NCBI RefSeq assembly: GCF_000157895.3
Contig: NC_022663.1
Coordinates: 5,208,001-5,272,000, forward strand
DNA from: Mycobacterium kansasii ATCC 12478
GTDB taxonomy: Bacteria; Actinomycetota; Actinomycetes; Mycobacteriales; Mycobacteriaceae
Reading direction: 5' to 3'
DNA: 64,000 nt
Shown here: piece by piece, positions 33,921 to 43,002 of the stretch
Position numbering within the stretch: position 1 is the first letter of the stretch
How the letters are laid out: each line of letters starts with the position of its first letter
Program-made: the position numbers and the translations under genes
Notes under the pieces: generated by a model
The model's database searches: none
What the model saw: only the letters and a program-made list of their open reading frames with translations
What the model was told of the DNA's origin: nothing

Positions 33921-34715
33921 ATGCGGTGCCGAATCTGTGATTCAAGTACCCGGCAGGCGTTTACTCACCAGATCCTTCACAAATACGACTGCACATATTA
34001 CTTCTGCGACAATTGCGGTGGTTTGCAGACCGAAGATCCCCATTGGCTGGACGAAGCGTATGCGAGCCCGGTGACATCCGCCGATACCGGCCTGGTTTTC
34101 CGCAACAACTATCTGGCGCGGTTGACGTCGGCGGTCCTCCTCGTTCTGTTTGATCGCCGCGGCCGGTTTCTCGATACCGCCGGGGGCTACGGCATTTTCA
34201 CCCGCCTGATGCGGGACGTCGGCTTCGACTACTACTGGACGGACGAGCACTGCCCCAATCTGACCGCACGGGGCTTCGAAGCCGATATGGGTCCGCGCGG
34301 TGGCCGCTACACCGCAGTCACCGCCTTCGAGGTGATGGAGCATCTCGCTGATCCAGTCGCATTCGTCGCCGAGCTGCTTGAAAGTACCGGCACCGACACC
34401 ATTATTTTTACGACGGAACTCTTCGCCGGTGAACCGCCGGCGCCGGAGGCGTGGTGGTACTACACGTTCGCCACCGGGCAGCACATCACCTTCTATCAAA
34501 GATCGACGCTGGAGTTCATCGGAAAGCGCTTCGGCATGCACTTTTACAGCTCCGGAGTTCTGCACATCTGGACACGAAAGAAGCTCAATCCGTCGGTGCT
34601 GCGCGCGCTTACCTGGCTACCTGTCGCGAGTTTCCTTTACGTATTGCCACGAGTTGTGCTTGGGTCGCGGACGTGGGCGGATCATGAAAGCCTCATCCGC
34701 GCCGATGCACCGTAG
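33921..34715 (+). CDS. Methyltransferase with N-terminal zinc-binding cysteines
   Basis: A 264-residue protein. It starts CRICDSS and then FCDNCGG, two CxxC pairs like the zinc-binding domain of NDP-hexose methyltransferases. The Rossmann segment FLDTAGGYGIFTRLMRDVGF replaces the usual DxGxGxG, and VTAFEVMEHLADP is a typical class I motif. The C-terminus has a hydrophobic stretch (ALTWLPVASFLYVLPRVVLG). It lies between the two Gfo/Idh genes, so a role on the same unusual sugar is likely. ATG 33921 was chosen so that the first CxxC is near the start. Confidence 0.72.
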   Translation: MRCRICDSSTRQAFTHQILHKYDCTYYFCDNCGGLQTEDPHWLDEAYASPVTSADTGLVFRNNYLARLTSAVLLVLFDRRGRFLDTAGGYGIFTRLMRDVGFDYYWTDEHCPNLTARGFEADMGPRGGRYTAVTAFEVMEHLADPVAFVAELLESTGTDTIIFTTELFAGEPPAPEAWWYYTFATGQHITFYQRSTLEFIGKRFGMHFYSSGVLHIWTRKKLNPSVLRALTWLPVASFLYVLPRVVLGSRTWADHESLIRADAP

Positions 34716-34774
34716 GCGTCACGATATTGAAGACGGCTTCGATACCGAATACCGAGCCGCCCCGGACGAGCCTT

Positions 34775-35764
34775 TCAGGCCGGCTTGCGAAGCGGCAGGC
34801 CGGCGGCACGGTAGATCGCGTCGATGACGGTCATGTTCTCGATCGCGTCTTCGGGAGTGGTCTTCACCGGTTCGCCGCGCAGCACCGCGCCGGCGAATGC
34901 GTCGAGCTGATATGCGTAGGAGGCGCGCCGGGGGAACCGCTCCACGCGTTTTCCGTCGTCCGATCGAACCGAGAGCCGATGGTAAGAGTGCGGCAACACC
35001 GGGTTGAGCACATGTAGCTCGCCTTTGTCGCCGACGACGCGAGCACTGATCTGCATCAGATCGGTCGACCACATCGAGCAGCGCACCCGGCCGGTGTGTC
35101 CGTCGGCGAACCGCACCTCGGCCGTCATGGCGCGGTCGATCTGTGAATCGCGCAATTTCGCCTGCGCGGAAACCACTTCCGGTGTCGAACCGCCGAACGT
35201 GCGGACCATATGGACCGCATAACACCCGGCGTCCATCGTCGCACCGCCGGCCAGCGAGTAGTTGTAGCGGATGTCGGAGAACTTGGGCAGCGGGAAGCAC
35301 AGGTTGCCCTCCACCCGGGTCAGCTTGCCCAGTTCGCCCGAGGCGATGATCTCCTCAACGCGCAGCGTCAACGGGTGATAGCGATAGTGGAATGCCTCCA
35401 TCACCACGCGACCGGAATTGGCGGCCAGTTCGGCGATCTCGCGCGCTTCGGTGGCGTTGGCGGTGAACGGCTTCTCGCACAGCACGTGCTTGCCGGCGGC
35501 CAATGCCGCCCGGGTCCACCGACCGTGCAGGCTGTTCGGCAAGGGGTTGTACACCGCGTCGAGGTCCGGGTCGCTGATCAGCGCGTCGTAACTGTCATGT
35601 ACCCGGGCAATGTCATGCTTGGCGGCGAAGGCCTGAGCACGCGATGCATCGCGTGCTGCGACCGCAGCCACCACAACCTCGGCATTTCCCTTCGCGGGTT
35701 TGACAAGCGCCAAGGGGGCGATACGAGCGGCGCCCAGGATGCCGATCCGGACCTGTCGAGACAC
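34775..35764 (-). CDS. Gfo/Idh/MocA-family oxidoreductase, copy B
   Basis: A 329-residue paralogue of 32596-33609, nearly identical over most of its length, including CEKPFTANATEA and YNYSLAGGATMDAGCYAVH. Small changes are scattered (EAFHYRYHPL against EALHYPYHPL). It starts MSRQVRIGILGAARIAP. The duplication encloses the zinc-binding methyltransferase. Both copies look intact, so both may be active, perhaps on different sugar intermediates. Confidence 0.82.
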   Translation of the reverse strand: MSRQVRIGILGAARIAPLALVKPAKGNAEVVVAAVAARDASRAQAFAAKHDIARVHDSYDALISDPDLDAVYNPLPNSLHGRWTRAALAAGKHVLCEKPFTANATEAREIAELAANSGRVVMEAFHYRYHPLTLRVEEIIASGELGKLTRVEGNLCFPLPKFSDIRYNYSLAGGATMDAGCYAVHMVRTFGGSTPEVVSAQAKLRDSQIDRAMTAEVRFADGHTGRVRCSMWSTDLMQISARVVGDKGELHVLNPVLPHSYHRLSVRSDDGKRVERFPRRASYAYQLDAFAGAVLRGEPVKTTPEDAIENMTVIDAIYRAAGLPLRKPA

Positions 35765-35910
35765 GGACCGACGCTAGCACCTGACGCAGGCCCACGACGC
35801 GGGAAGGACCGCGGGAAGGGCGCGGGAAGGGTCTGGTGCGGCAGTCGCCGATGAGAACCCTGCCGGTGAGGAGGGGAACTGCCGGTTGTGGCGGTGACTA
35901 TGGCTGTCCG

Positions 35911-36804
35911 TTACCGGGCGAAGGCAAAGAGCCGGTCCAGCACGGCACGGCCCGCGCGGTCGTCGGCGTGCACGACCGCGACGTCCCAGTAGTGATATCC
36001 GCGCTCGGCATAGCGCCTGTCCAGCACCGCGGCTGTGGCCGGCACCTCATCGATCGGCAGCGCCTGAACCGGCCTGCCGAAGTTGTCCCAGATGCCCACA
36101 TACGAGTACCCGGCGGTCTGCAGCTCCCCCCACACCACGGTCGGGTCCGGCACCCCGGCCATCCGGATCAGCTCCGGGTAATACTCGAAGAACAGCAACG
36201 GACGGGTATCCGCGTAGGCCCGCGCGAGCGCCGGGACCAGAATCGTGTCGTAGCCTTCCGTGTCGGATTTGACCAGCCTGATCGGCGGCAGTTCGGGGTG
36301 ACGGTTGCGCAGGTCGGCCACGGTCAGCGCGGCGGCCGCCCCGCCGGTGCCGCCCTGGGCGAAGCGGGTGTCGCCGCCTTTTCGGACCGCGCCGAGACCG
36401 GAGGCCTTGGCAGCGTCGGTGAGCAGCAGGCCGAACTCGATCACGCAGCGGTCGTCCGACCCGACGTTGCGCTCCAGGTACGGCAGGTATTCGGGGTCTC
36501 CCTCGATGCAGAGGATGCGGGCGTCGACTTTGGCGAGGAGCTGCCTGGCGGAGTCACCGATGTTGGCTCCTACGTCGATGACGCCCAACGGCTTGTCGGT
36601 CTCGGCGAGGCCGACCGCCAGGTCGATCAGATTCTGACCGTAGGTGGGGAACAGGCGGGCGTAGTCCGGAAGCCGGTGATACCACGGCATCGCCAGTGAA
36701 ACGCCCTGCACGTCGCGGATGACGGTGCGCGTGCCGAACCAGTGACGAACCGTGCGGTAGGAGAGTTCCAGTGCGAGTTGCCTAAACAACAGGCGATAGC
36801 TCAT
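35911..36804 (-). CDS. FkbM-family methyltransferase
   Basis: A 297-residue SAM methyltransferase of the FkbM type. It has GVIDVGANIGDSARQL (motif I), LCIEGDPEYLPYLERNV (acidic motif) and VKSDTEGYDTILV, and the late LLFFEYYPEL matches the family. The start MSYRLLFRQLALEL at 36804 was chosen; the frame runs further upstream without family similarity. A PGL sugar O-methyltransferase is the likely role. Confidence 0.8.
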   Translation of the reverse strand: MSYRLLFRQLALELSYRTVRHWFGTRTVIRDVQGVSLAMPWYHRLPDYARLFPTYGQNLIDLAVGLAETDKPLGVIDVGANIGDSARQLLAKVDARILCIEGDPEYLPYLERNVGSDDRCVIEFGLLLTDAAKASGLGAVRKGGDTRFAQGGTGGAAAALTVADLRNRHPELPPIRLVKSDTEGYDTILVPALARAYADTRPLLFFEYYPELIRMAGVPDPTVVWGELQTAGYSYVGIWDNFGRPVQALPIDEVPATAAVLDRRYAERGYHYWDVAVVHADDRAGRAVLDRLFAFAR

Positions 36805-37281
36805 AACTTTGCGTCCAGATCCACCCGCAGATGGTAACCGACCTTTGGTGTGCGTCTGCTCGTGCCGCGGACAGCCCGGGGTCGTGCAGCCTTGTCGCAG
36901 CGCCGTCGTGTGCACGCGGCAGCTGCGGCAGAGAAACCGGCGACGACATCCTGTGGTCACCTCCCGCACCGATCTCGGCCTGGCTCGAGGATGTCGGCGG
37001 CTCGGCATCGGGAGCCGGTGGGAGAACGATTTGCCTTAGGGCAGAAAACTTTTCGGGGTCGATCCGCCGCACCCCGACGACGCGGCCGGCATCGTGAAGC
37101 CGGGGGGTGCCGCGGCGGGGTGGGTTGGCTCGTTCATCGCGGCGACCGTGGCGTACCTTCTGATTGTCCTTCTTCCGGGCTTGACGATGCCGCGGGAGAT
37201 ATCCAGGAGGTTTGATACTGTGCTGTGCCGGATGAGCGCTGTCGTCCAGGCAATGGAGACCGTGGTGGGCGCCGAGCGCTT
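36805..37281. other. Divergent intergenic region with one small candidate gene
   Basis: About 475 bases between the FkbM gene and the GT4 gene, which point apart. Apart from the small membrane-protein candidate at 37094-37285, I see no gene or strong palindrome. Confidence 0.45.
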
Positions 37282-37285
37282 ATGA
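37094..37285 (+). CDS. Possible small membrane protein coupled to the GT4 gene
   Basis: A 63-residue frame from GTG at 37094 with one hydrophobic helix (VGSFIAATVAYLLIVLLPG). Its stop overlaps the ATG of the glycosyltransferase in ATGA. The overlap and the helix favour a real gene; lack of a known family and of a clear ribosome-binding site leaves doubt. Confidence 0.35.
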   Translation: MKPGGAAAGWVGSFIAATVAYLLIVLLPGLTMPREISRRFDTVLCRMSAVVQAMETVVGAERL

Positions 37286-38373
37286 AAGTCGCATTCGATC
37301 ACCAAATCTTCGCGATCCAGCGTTACGGCGGTGTGTCGCGCTATTTTTTCGAGCTGGCAAGCCGCCTACCTGCCGACACGGTGTCGGAGGTGTCCGTCGT
37401 CGCACCGTTTTACATCAACGCCTATCTGGCCGCTGATTCGGCCCGCGGCTTCACCCATGGCAAGTATCTGCCCTACACGTTCAAAGGCGCACCGGTCCTC
37501 GTCGAACTTGCGAACCAGTTTGCGGCACCGTTCGCGTGGTCGAAGTCGGACGCGGACATCCTGCACGAGACCTGGCACCCCTTCAAGCCCGTCGGTAAGG
37601 CGCGGCGCCGGGTTGTGACGATCTTCGACATGATCCACGAGCTATTCAAGCCGCCCATGGCCAAACTCGCGATCGCCGCCAAACGCGCGTCTGTCAATCG
37701 CGCCGACCATGTGATCTGCGTCTCCGAAAGCGCTCGCGACGACCTCGTGCGTCTCTACGGCATCGACCCGGCCCGCACCAGCGTTGTGCACCTTGCCTGT
37801 TCGCTGCCCGTGCAGGCGAACACCGCGACCGTCGACAGCGGCGGGCGCAGGCCCTCGCTCCTTTACGTCGGGCGTCGCGGGGGATACAAGAACTTCGCCA
37901 CGCTGCTGCGCGCCTACAGCAGTTCGCCGGTATTACGGGATTTCGAGTTGATCGCCTTCGGCGGGCCGCCGTTCCTGCGCGACGAGCAGAAGGAGATCAG
38001 CCGGCTGGGAGTCACCGACCGGGTGCGCTTCGAGTCCGGGTCTGACGAGGAGCTGGCGGCGCGCTATCGGACAGCTGCCGCATTCGTCTATCCCTCGCAG
38101 TACGAAGGTTTCGGGATCCCCCCGCTCGAAGCGATGAGCCAGGGCTGCCCGGTCGTGTGCAGCAATGCGGGCGGAATTCCAGAGGTGGTCGGGGATGCGG
38201 GCGTCTTCTTCGATCCGGACAGCCCCGAGGAGCTGCGCACGGTTCTGGAACGCGTGGTGACGACGGAGACCCTGCGCGCCGATCTGCGCGAGCGTGGCTA
38301 TGCACGGCTCCCGGCGTTCTCCTGGGACAAGAACGCAGCTGAGACAGCCCGGATCTATCGCGAAATAATCTGA
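37282..38373 (+). CDS. GT4-family glycosyltransferase
   Basis: A 363-residue retaining glycosyltransferase. It has the N-terminal RYGGVSRYFFELASRLP, the donor-domain LLYVGRRGGYKNFATLL, and the E-x7-E-type segment YPSQYEGFGIPPLEAMSQGCPVV. No counterpart sits in the M. tuberculosis PGL locus, whose PGL has three sugars. This gene is therefore the natural candidate for adding a fourth, distal sugar. That role is inferred. ATG 37282. Confidence 0.82.
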   Translation: MKVAFDHQIFAIQRYGGVSRYFFELASRLPADTVSEVSVVAPFYINAYLAADSARGFTHGKYLPYTFKGAPVLVELANQFAAPFAWSKSDADILHETWHPFKPVGKARRRVVTIFDMIHELFKPPMAKLAIAAKRASVNRADHVICVSESARDDLVRLYGIDPARTSVVHLACSLPVQANTATVDSGGRRPSLLYVGRRGGYKNFATLLRAYSSSPVLRDFELIAFGGPPFLRDEQKEISRLGVTDRVRFESGSDEELAARYRTAAAFVYPSQYEGFGIPPLEAMSQGCPVVCSNAGGIPEVVGDAGVFFDPDSPEELRTVLERVVTTETLRADLRERGYARLPAFSWDKNAAETARIYREII

Positions 38374-38474
38374 GCCGCAGCTGTATCCGACGTTGCGATG
38401 CCGGTTGCGGCGATGTCCGGCCGAATCACCTTGGGCGGCAACAGGTGTGGCTCCCTGCGCGGCCCTGGCCGGAC

Positions 38475-39239
38475 TCAGTCGCCGCGAGCACGCCACTTCA
38501 CCCACCAGCGCGCCGCAATGATGACCAGCCTGATGCCCAATCTGGTGGTGATCGGCAGTCGCTTGAGAAAAGCCTTGTCTACGAAGGTATTACTGAGTCC
38601 GCCCAACTCGTTGAAGCGTGCTACGACGACGTCCATGTGCCGGGTGACGAGTGCGGGGTTGGCGAAGCACCGGATATTGAAGTCCCAGTCCGCCAGCGAC
38701 CGGTAGCGCAGGTTGTAGGGGCCGATGCTGCTGAAGAGTTCGCGGCGGTAAAAGATCGACTGATGGCAGATGTTGCGCTTGAACAGCAGGCGATCGAGGT
38801 CGAAGGCGCCACCGTAGCGGAATTTGGTTGAGCGCATGAGCACGTCGCCATATACCAGATCGCTGGGCTCATGTTCGCCGATGAAGGCGGCCACCCGGGC
38901 CAGGGTGGCCGCCTCGTACAGCGCGTCGTCGGCGCCCAGAAACAGCAACCACGTCCCGCTAGCCAGGCTCACGCCGCGGTTCATCGCGTCGTAGACCCCG
39001 CGGTCGGTGCCCGAACGGACGACCAGGCGCTCGCCGAAGTTGGGGACAAAGCTGTGCGCGATATCGAGGGTTGCATCCGTCGAGCCGCCGTCGACCAGTA
39101 CCAGCTCGAAGTCCCGGAAGGTCTGGCAGGCGATGCTGTCGAGGCAAAACCCTAGCGCCGAGGCCACGTTCAAGGTGGGGATGATGATGGAAAACATTGG
39201 TGCGGGCATGGCGGCTTTCGTTGTTTCAGCAGCGGTCAA
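38475..39239 (-). CDS. PGL fucosyltransferase-type GT2 glycosyltransferase, Rv2957 orthologue
   Basis: A 254-residue inverting GT2 enzyme. It has MFSIIIPTLNVASALG, the metal-binding LFLGADDAL (DxD-like), and RGVYDAMNRGVSLASG. LDRLLFKRNICHQSIFYRREL closely matches the M. tuberculosis Rv2957 protein as I recall it. Rv2957 transfers the terminal fucose of PGL-tb onto the rhamnosyl-rhamnose. It is paired with the FkbM gene just upstream on the same strand, as Rv2957-Rv2956 are. Confidence 0.88.
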   Translation of the reverse strand: MTAAETTKAAMPAPMFSIIIPTLNVASALGFCLDSIACQTFRDFELVLVDGGSTDATLDIAHSFVPNFGERLVVRSGTDRGVYDAMNRGVSLASGTWLLFLGADDALYEAATLARVAAFIGEHEPSDLVYGDVLMRSTKFRYGGAFDLDRLLFKRNICHQSIFYRRELFSSIGPYNLRYRSLADWDFNIRCFANPALVTRHMDVVVARFNELGGLSNTFVDKAFLKRLPITTRLGIRLVIIAARWWVKWRARGD

Positions 39240-39263
39240 GCCGGCCTCGCGCAGCGGTTCCAG

Positions 39264-39995
39264 TCAATTGGCATCGCGGAAGAAGATACCGTCGGCCTGC
39301 AGCATTCGACCATTACGCGCATCGATGAAACAGGGCAGTAAACCGGTCAATGTGAAGCCCAACGAATACACCAGATCGAGTGCTTCCGGAATGAGCATGC
39401 CGCCTTCGTACAACGGCGCGAAGGAGAGTTCGAGTTGCATCCCGACACACTGGTCGTTGACCGTCGACTTGGCGCCGTCGAGTACCTGTTTTTCAAATCC
39501 CTGCACGTCGACCTTCAGAAAAGCGGCGCCGTTCGGCCGGAGAAATTCCGGCGCCACGGAATCCAGTCGGTGAATCGGCGCCTCCTCGGTGCCCACATAG
39601 TTCGCCGGGGGAAAGGCCTCCTGGTGACGCGTCAGCATGGGCAAAACCGAACTGCTTTGACCGGCGTTTCCGGCGACATTGACCGAAACCGTCCCGTCGG
39701 CATCGCCCAGCGCACACTGCCGGCAATCCCAAAGTGGATCGGTTACCGCTTTTCTTTCCAAAGTGGTAAATGGCCGGGATAGCGGTTCGAAGGAGACGAT
39801 GCGGCCCTTGTATCCCGCTCGGCGGAGGCCTTTGGCGTATTGCCCCGTGTTGGCTCCGACATCGAAAACGACATCGACCCGGCGCAATTCGAGCTGTTTC
39901 ACAAACTGGTGCCTCAGGTCCCGCTCGGAATAACGGCGCGGCACCTCGAAGGCGGCGCTGCGCACGATGAATCGAGCAAGGTCCGACAAATGCAC
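39264..39995 (-). CDS. FkbM-family PGL sugar O-methyltransferase, Rv2956 orthologue
   Basis: A 243-residue protein, exactly the length I recall for Rv2956. SAM motif I is VVFDVGANTGQYAKGLR. KVDVQGFEKQVLDG and QLELSFAPLYEG are family motifs. From memory of the M. tuberculosis work, Rv2956 methylates O-2 of the PGL fucose. The two other fucose methyltransferase genes of that locus (Rv2954c, Rv2955c) have no counterpart here. Confidence 0.85.
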   Translation of the reverse strand: MHLSDLARFIVRSAAFEVPRRYSERDLRHQFVKQLELRRVDVVFDVGANTGQYAKGLRRAGYKGRIVSFEPLSRPFTTLERKAVTDPLWDCRQCALGDADGTVSVNVAGNAGQSSSVLPMLTRHQEAFPPANYVGTEEAPIHRLDSVAPEFLRPNGAAFLKVDVQGFEKQVLDGAKSTVNDQCVGMQLELSFAPLYEGGMLIPEALDLVYSLGFTLTGLLPCFIDARNGRMLQADGIFFRDAN

Positions 39996-40325
39996 CGTGT
40001 GACACTAACATGCCCGTCGGCCTGACCCGCCCGGCCGGAGCCGGGGTTGTGCGGCCGATGATCGGGTTTGTCGTCGACGAACGGCGAAGGGCGGTGACCC
40101 CGTTGATGCGAACAGCTCGAGCGACAAGGCGCGCTAGACTACACCGCGGCAACGCGAGGAGGTTGCGAGCTTGCCCTCGAGTTGGCGATACCGCGTCACG
40201 CGGCGTGGAGCCGCCCGCACATCGCTTGATCATGTTGTGGTTCTTGGGCTTCCGTGCGGCGGTCGCCAGGGCGGGGATGCGGTTGGCTCGGACCGGGTGC
40301 GGCTAAAGCGAAGGGACTTGTCGCC
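39996..40325. other. Divergent intergenic region
   Basis: About 330 bases between the Rv2956-type gene and the acyltransferase, which point apart. It must hold both promoters. No gene or notable repeat seen. Confidence 0.5.
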
Positions 40326-41678
40326 ATGAACAACGTGGTCGATCTACTCGACCAGACGTTCTTTGCCGCCGAGCGGGCGACCGGAACCTTCAACGTGCTG
40401 CAGTGTGTCTGGGTGTACAACCGCGAGGTCGACATCGACCGGCTGCGGCAGTTTCATCACCATCTGCAGCGGGGCCGGTTGGCCCGCCGAATCGAATGCT
40501 CACCCCTGCCGTTCGGCCGTCATCGCTGGGTTTCGTCCAACGGCCCGACGGACCTCGGGATCGTCGCGGTGCCGCGGCCCCGCGAAGAATTCGACGCCTG
40601 GGTCAATGAGCAGGCCAGCGCGCCCCTGGACGCCGAGCGGGGACCCGGATGGCGACTCGCGGTGCACCCGTTCGTCGGCGGCGGCGCTGGCGTCAGCTTG
40701 GTCATCTCCCATTGCCTCACCGATGCGGTCGGGCTGTGCGAGGCGGTGGCGGACGCGGCCTGCGGTCGCGACGAGCAGATCAGCTGGCCGGCAGCCGGGT
40801 CGCGGCGGCGCTGGGAAGCGTTGCGTGAAGACACCGGCCAAGCTGCGCGTGACATCCCGGGTATCGCCCGCGCCGTTGTCGACGCCGCACGGTCGGCCCG
40901 CGGTAACCGTGGCCATCCGCCGGCGGCAGCGCCGCGACGTAGCAGGACCGTCGCACCGCTGTCCGGAGCGGACCGAACCATCATGCTCCCGGCGGCGACG
41001 ATCTTGGTCGATGCCGAAGAGTGGGACGCCCGCGCGCAGTCGCTGGGAGGGACCAGCAACACCCTGCTCGCCGGGCTGGCGGTCCGGCTGGCCCAGCGAC
41101 TGGGACGCGTCACCGCGGACGGCTCGGTCACCGTGGGCATGCCGGTCAGCGAACGCACCGCCGGCGATACCCGCGCCAACGCGGTCACCAAGGTCGACAT
41201 CACCGTCGACCCCGCTTCCGCGACGACGGACCTGCGCCAGCTCCGCGCCGCCACAAAGAAAGCGCTGATCCGCCGTCAGCAGGTGCCGAGCGAGCAGTCG
41301 GTGCTGCTGCCTCTGGTGCCGCTGTTGCCGCGGTGGCTGGTCCGGCGAACGGTCGGCGTGGCGGCCGGCAATGTCTCATCGAATATCGGGGTGGTCGACC
41401 CGGCCGCCTGCCGGCCGGATGGAACGGACGCCGACCATTTCGCCGTCACGGGTTCCTGGGGGGTGAGCACATCGGTCATGGACCGTAGCGGGGGATATCT
41501 GGGATTGCTGTCGGGACGAACGTCTGCCGAGGTCTTCGTGTCGGTCCTTGCCTATCAGCCCGGCCGGTCCAACTCGAATGACGGCTTGCGCCAATATCTT
41601 TCGAGCACGCTGTCGGAGTTTTCGCTCGTCGGCACGATGGGCTGGGGATGCCCCGAGCTGGTCGGCGGGACGCGGTAG
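40326..41678 (+). CDS. PapA-like acyltransferase, candidate PGL sugar acetyltransferase
   Basis: A 450-residue condensation-domain/PapA-type acyltransferase. The active site HxxxDxxG is SHCLTDAVG near residue 136. Later family positions are in VGMPVSERTAGDTRANAV and NVSSNIGVVD. The ATG at 40326 follows GAAGGGA. It occupies the place of Rv2954c-Rv2955c in the M. tuberculosis locus. Because PGLs of the M. kansasii type carry an O-acetyl on the fucose, sugar acetylation is an attractive role. Esterification of another lipid is the alternative. Confidence 0.78.
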   Translation: MNNVVDLLDQTFFAAERATGTFNVLQCVWVYNREVDIDRLRQFHHHLQRGRLARRIECSPLPFGRHRWVSSNGPTDLGIVAVPRPREEFDAWVNEQASAPLDAERGPGWRLAVHPFVGGGAGVSLVISHCLTDAVGLCEAVADAACGRDEQISWPAAGSRRRWEALREDTGQAARDIPGIARAVVDAARSARGNRGHPPAAAPRRSRTVAPLSGADRTIMLPAATILVDAEEWDARAQSLGGTSNTLLAGLAVRLAQRLGRVTADGSVTVGMPVSERTAGDTRANAVTKVDITVDPASATTDLRQLRAATKKALIRRQQVPSEQSVLLPLVPLLPRWLVRRTVGVAAGNVSSNIGVVDPAACRPDGTDADHFAVTGSWGVSTSVMDRSGGYLGLLSGRTSAEVFVSVLAYQPGRSNSNDGLRQYLSSTLSEFSLVGTMGWGCPELVGGTR

Positions 41679-41692
41679 CGGTCCCGCGCGGG

Positions 41693-42949
41693 TCAGTTCA
41701 GGCGGACCGTCCCGGTCGAAATCCCGGCGCCCGGCAGACGCTCCAGCAGCGCATCGCCCATCGTCGCCGCGGGGGTAAGGACCCCCCGCAATGCGGAAAG
41801 CCGGCCGCGATCGAGCGCCAGTGCCAGACCACACTGCCCGAGCAGCACCGCAGTCGACTCGTAGGCGTCGACATCGTGCGCAAAAGTCGCCAGGTAGCGC
41901 GCACCGGTCGTGGTGGTGGTGTACGTCTCGAATCGATAGTGGCCGCGCTGGCGGGATTTCCGGCTTGGACCGGTGCCCGGCTTCGGCGTGATGCGGTCCA
42001 CCAACCGGCGGGGCAGTCGACTGAAGTACCGGTTGCCCAAACCGATGGCGCCCGCGACGGCGCCGGTGACAACGGCGGATGCGACCGGCGCCAGGAACGA
42101 TCGTCCCAGACTCATGGTCTCCGAGTAGCGGAACCGCCGGCCATATGCCCAGTCCTGTAATGCGTTGCTACGACGGACAATCCGGGTGTTGAACGGGCCC
42201 TGCACGAACCCGCCGGTCCAGAAGCCGGCAAGTTCGGGAGCCAGGTCGCGTCCGCGGCGGCGGGGAAAATCCGGCTGCGGACCCAGTTCGGGTTCGGCGC
42301 CGCGATCGGTGGTCAGCGTATACGGGTCGTTGACCAGCCGGTGGGCGTCCGGGTCGCTGGATGCGGTGCGCATCGCCTCGGAATACGTTGCAACCGAGCC
42401 GCCGGAGACCCAGCGTTGAGAGAACGAGCGGAGCACCAGGTGGGTGTCGCAGAGTTCACCCGTGCCGTCTTCGATCGCCCGGCGGTACAGCAGATAGACG
42501 CTCAAATCCGAAGGCACCGAATCGAATCCGCAGGCGAGCACGATCCGGGCGCCGGTGTCGGCGGCTTGCTTGTGGTACAAATCGATGCTGTTGCGGCAGA
42601 ACATCAATTCGCCGGTCAAGTCGGCATAATCGGTTCCGGCCTTGGCGCAGGCCGCCACCAGCGGCAGACCATAGCGGGTGTAAGGACCTACGGTGGTCAG
42701 CACCACCCGCGTCCGGGTGGCCATTGCCTCGAGCGTCGCCGGTTGTGACGCGTCGGCGACGATCAGCGGCCAGTCCCGGGCGGTCGGCGCCAACGTTTCC
42801 CGCACGGCCCGCAGCCGTTCGCTGGAGCGACCGGCCAGCGCAATCCGTGCGCTCGACCCGGCGCGCGCGAGGTGTTCGGCGGTCAAGTTGCCCGAGAAGC
42901 CGGTGGCGCCATACACGACGATGTCGAACTCGCGTTCGGCGGGACTCAT
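41693..42949 (-). CDS. Trans-acting enoyl reductase of PDIM/PGL synthesis, Rv2953 orthologue
   Basis: A 418-residue saccharopine-dehydrogenase-like Rossmann protein. It starts MSPAEREFDIVVYGATGFSGNLTAEHL and has TYTRYGLPLV-type residues and LACGFDSVPSD. In M. tuberculosis it works with PpsD, which lacks enoyl reductase activity, to complete the phthiocerol chain. Length and sequence agree with Rv2953. It converges on the acyltransferase with a 14-base gap. Confidence 0.94.
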   Translation of the reverse strand: MSPAEREFDIVVYGATGFSGNLTAEHLARAGSSARIALAGRSSERLRAVRETLAPTARDWPLIVADASQPATLEAMATRTRVVLTTVGPYTRYGLPLVAACAKAGTDYADLTGELMFCRNSIDLYHKQAADTGARIVLACGFDSVPSDLSVYLLYRRAIEDGTGELCDTHLVLRSFSQRWVSGGSVATYSEAMRTASSDPDAHRLVNDPYTLTTDRGAEPELGPQPDFPRRRGRDLAPELAGFWTGGFVQGPFNTRIVRRSNALQDWAYGRRFRYSETMSLGRSFLAPVASAVVTGAVAGAIGLGNRYFSRLPRRLVDRITPKPGTGPSRKSRQRGHYRFETYTTTTTGARYLATFAHDVDAYESTAVLLGQCGLALALDRGRLSALRGVLTPAATMGDALLERLPGAGISTGTVRLN

Positions 42950-43002
42950 CCGGGTGACACTACCCGAGCAGTGCTGCGCCCCGGACCGGGCGGTTGGCCG
43001 CC

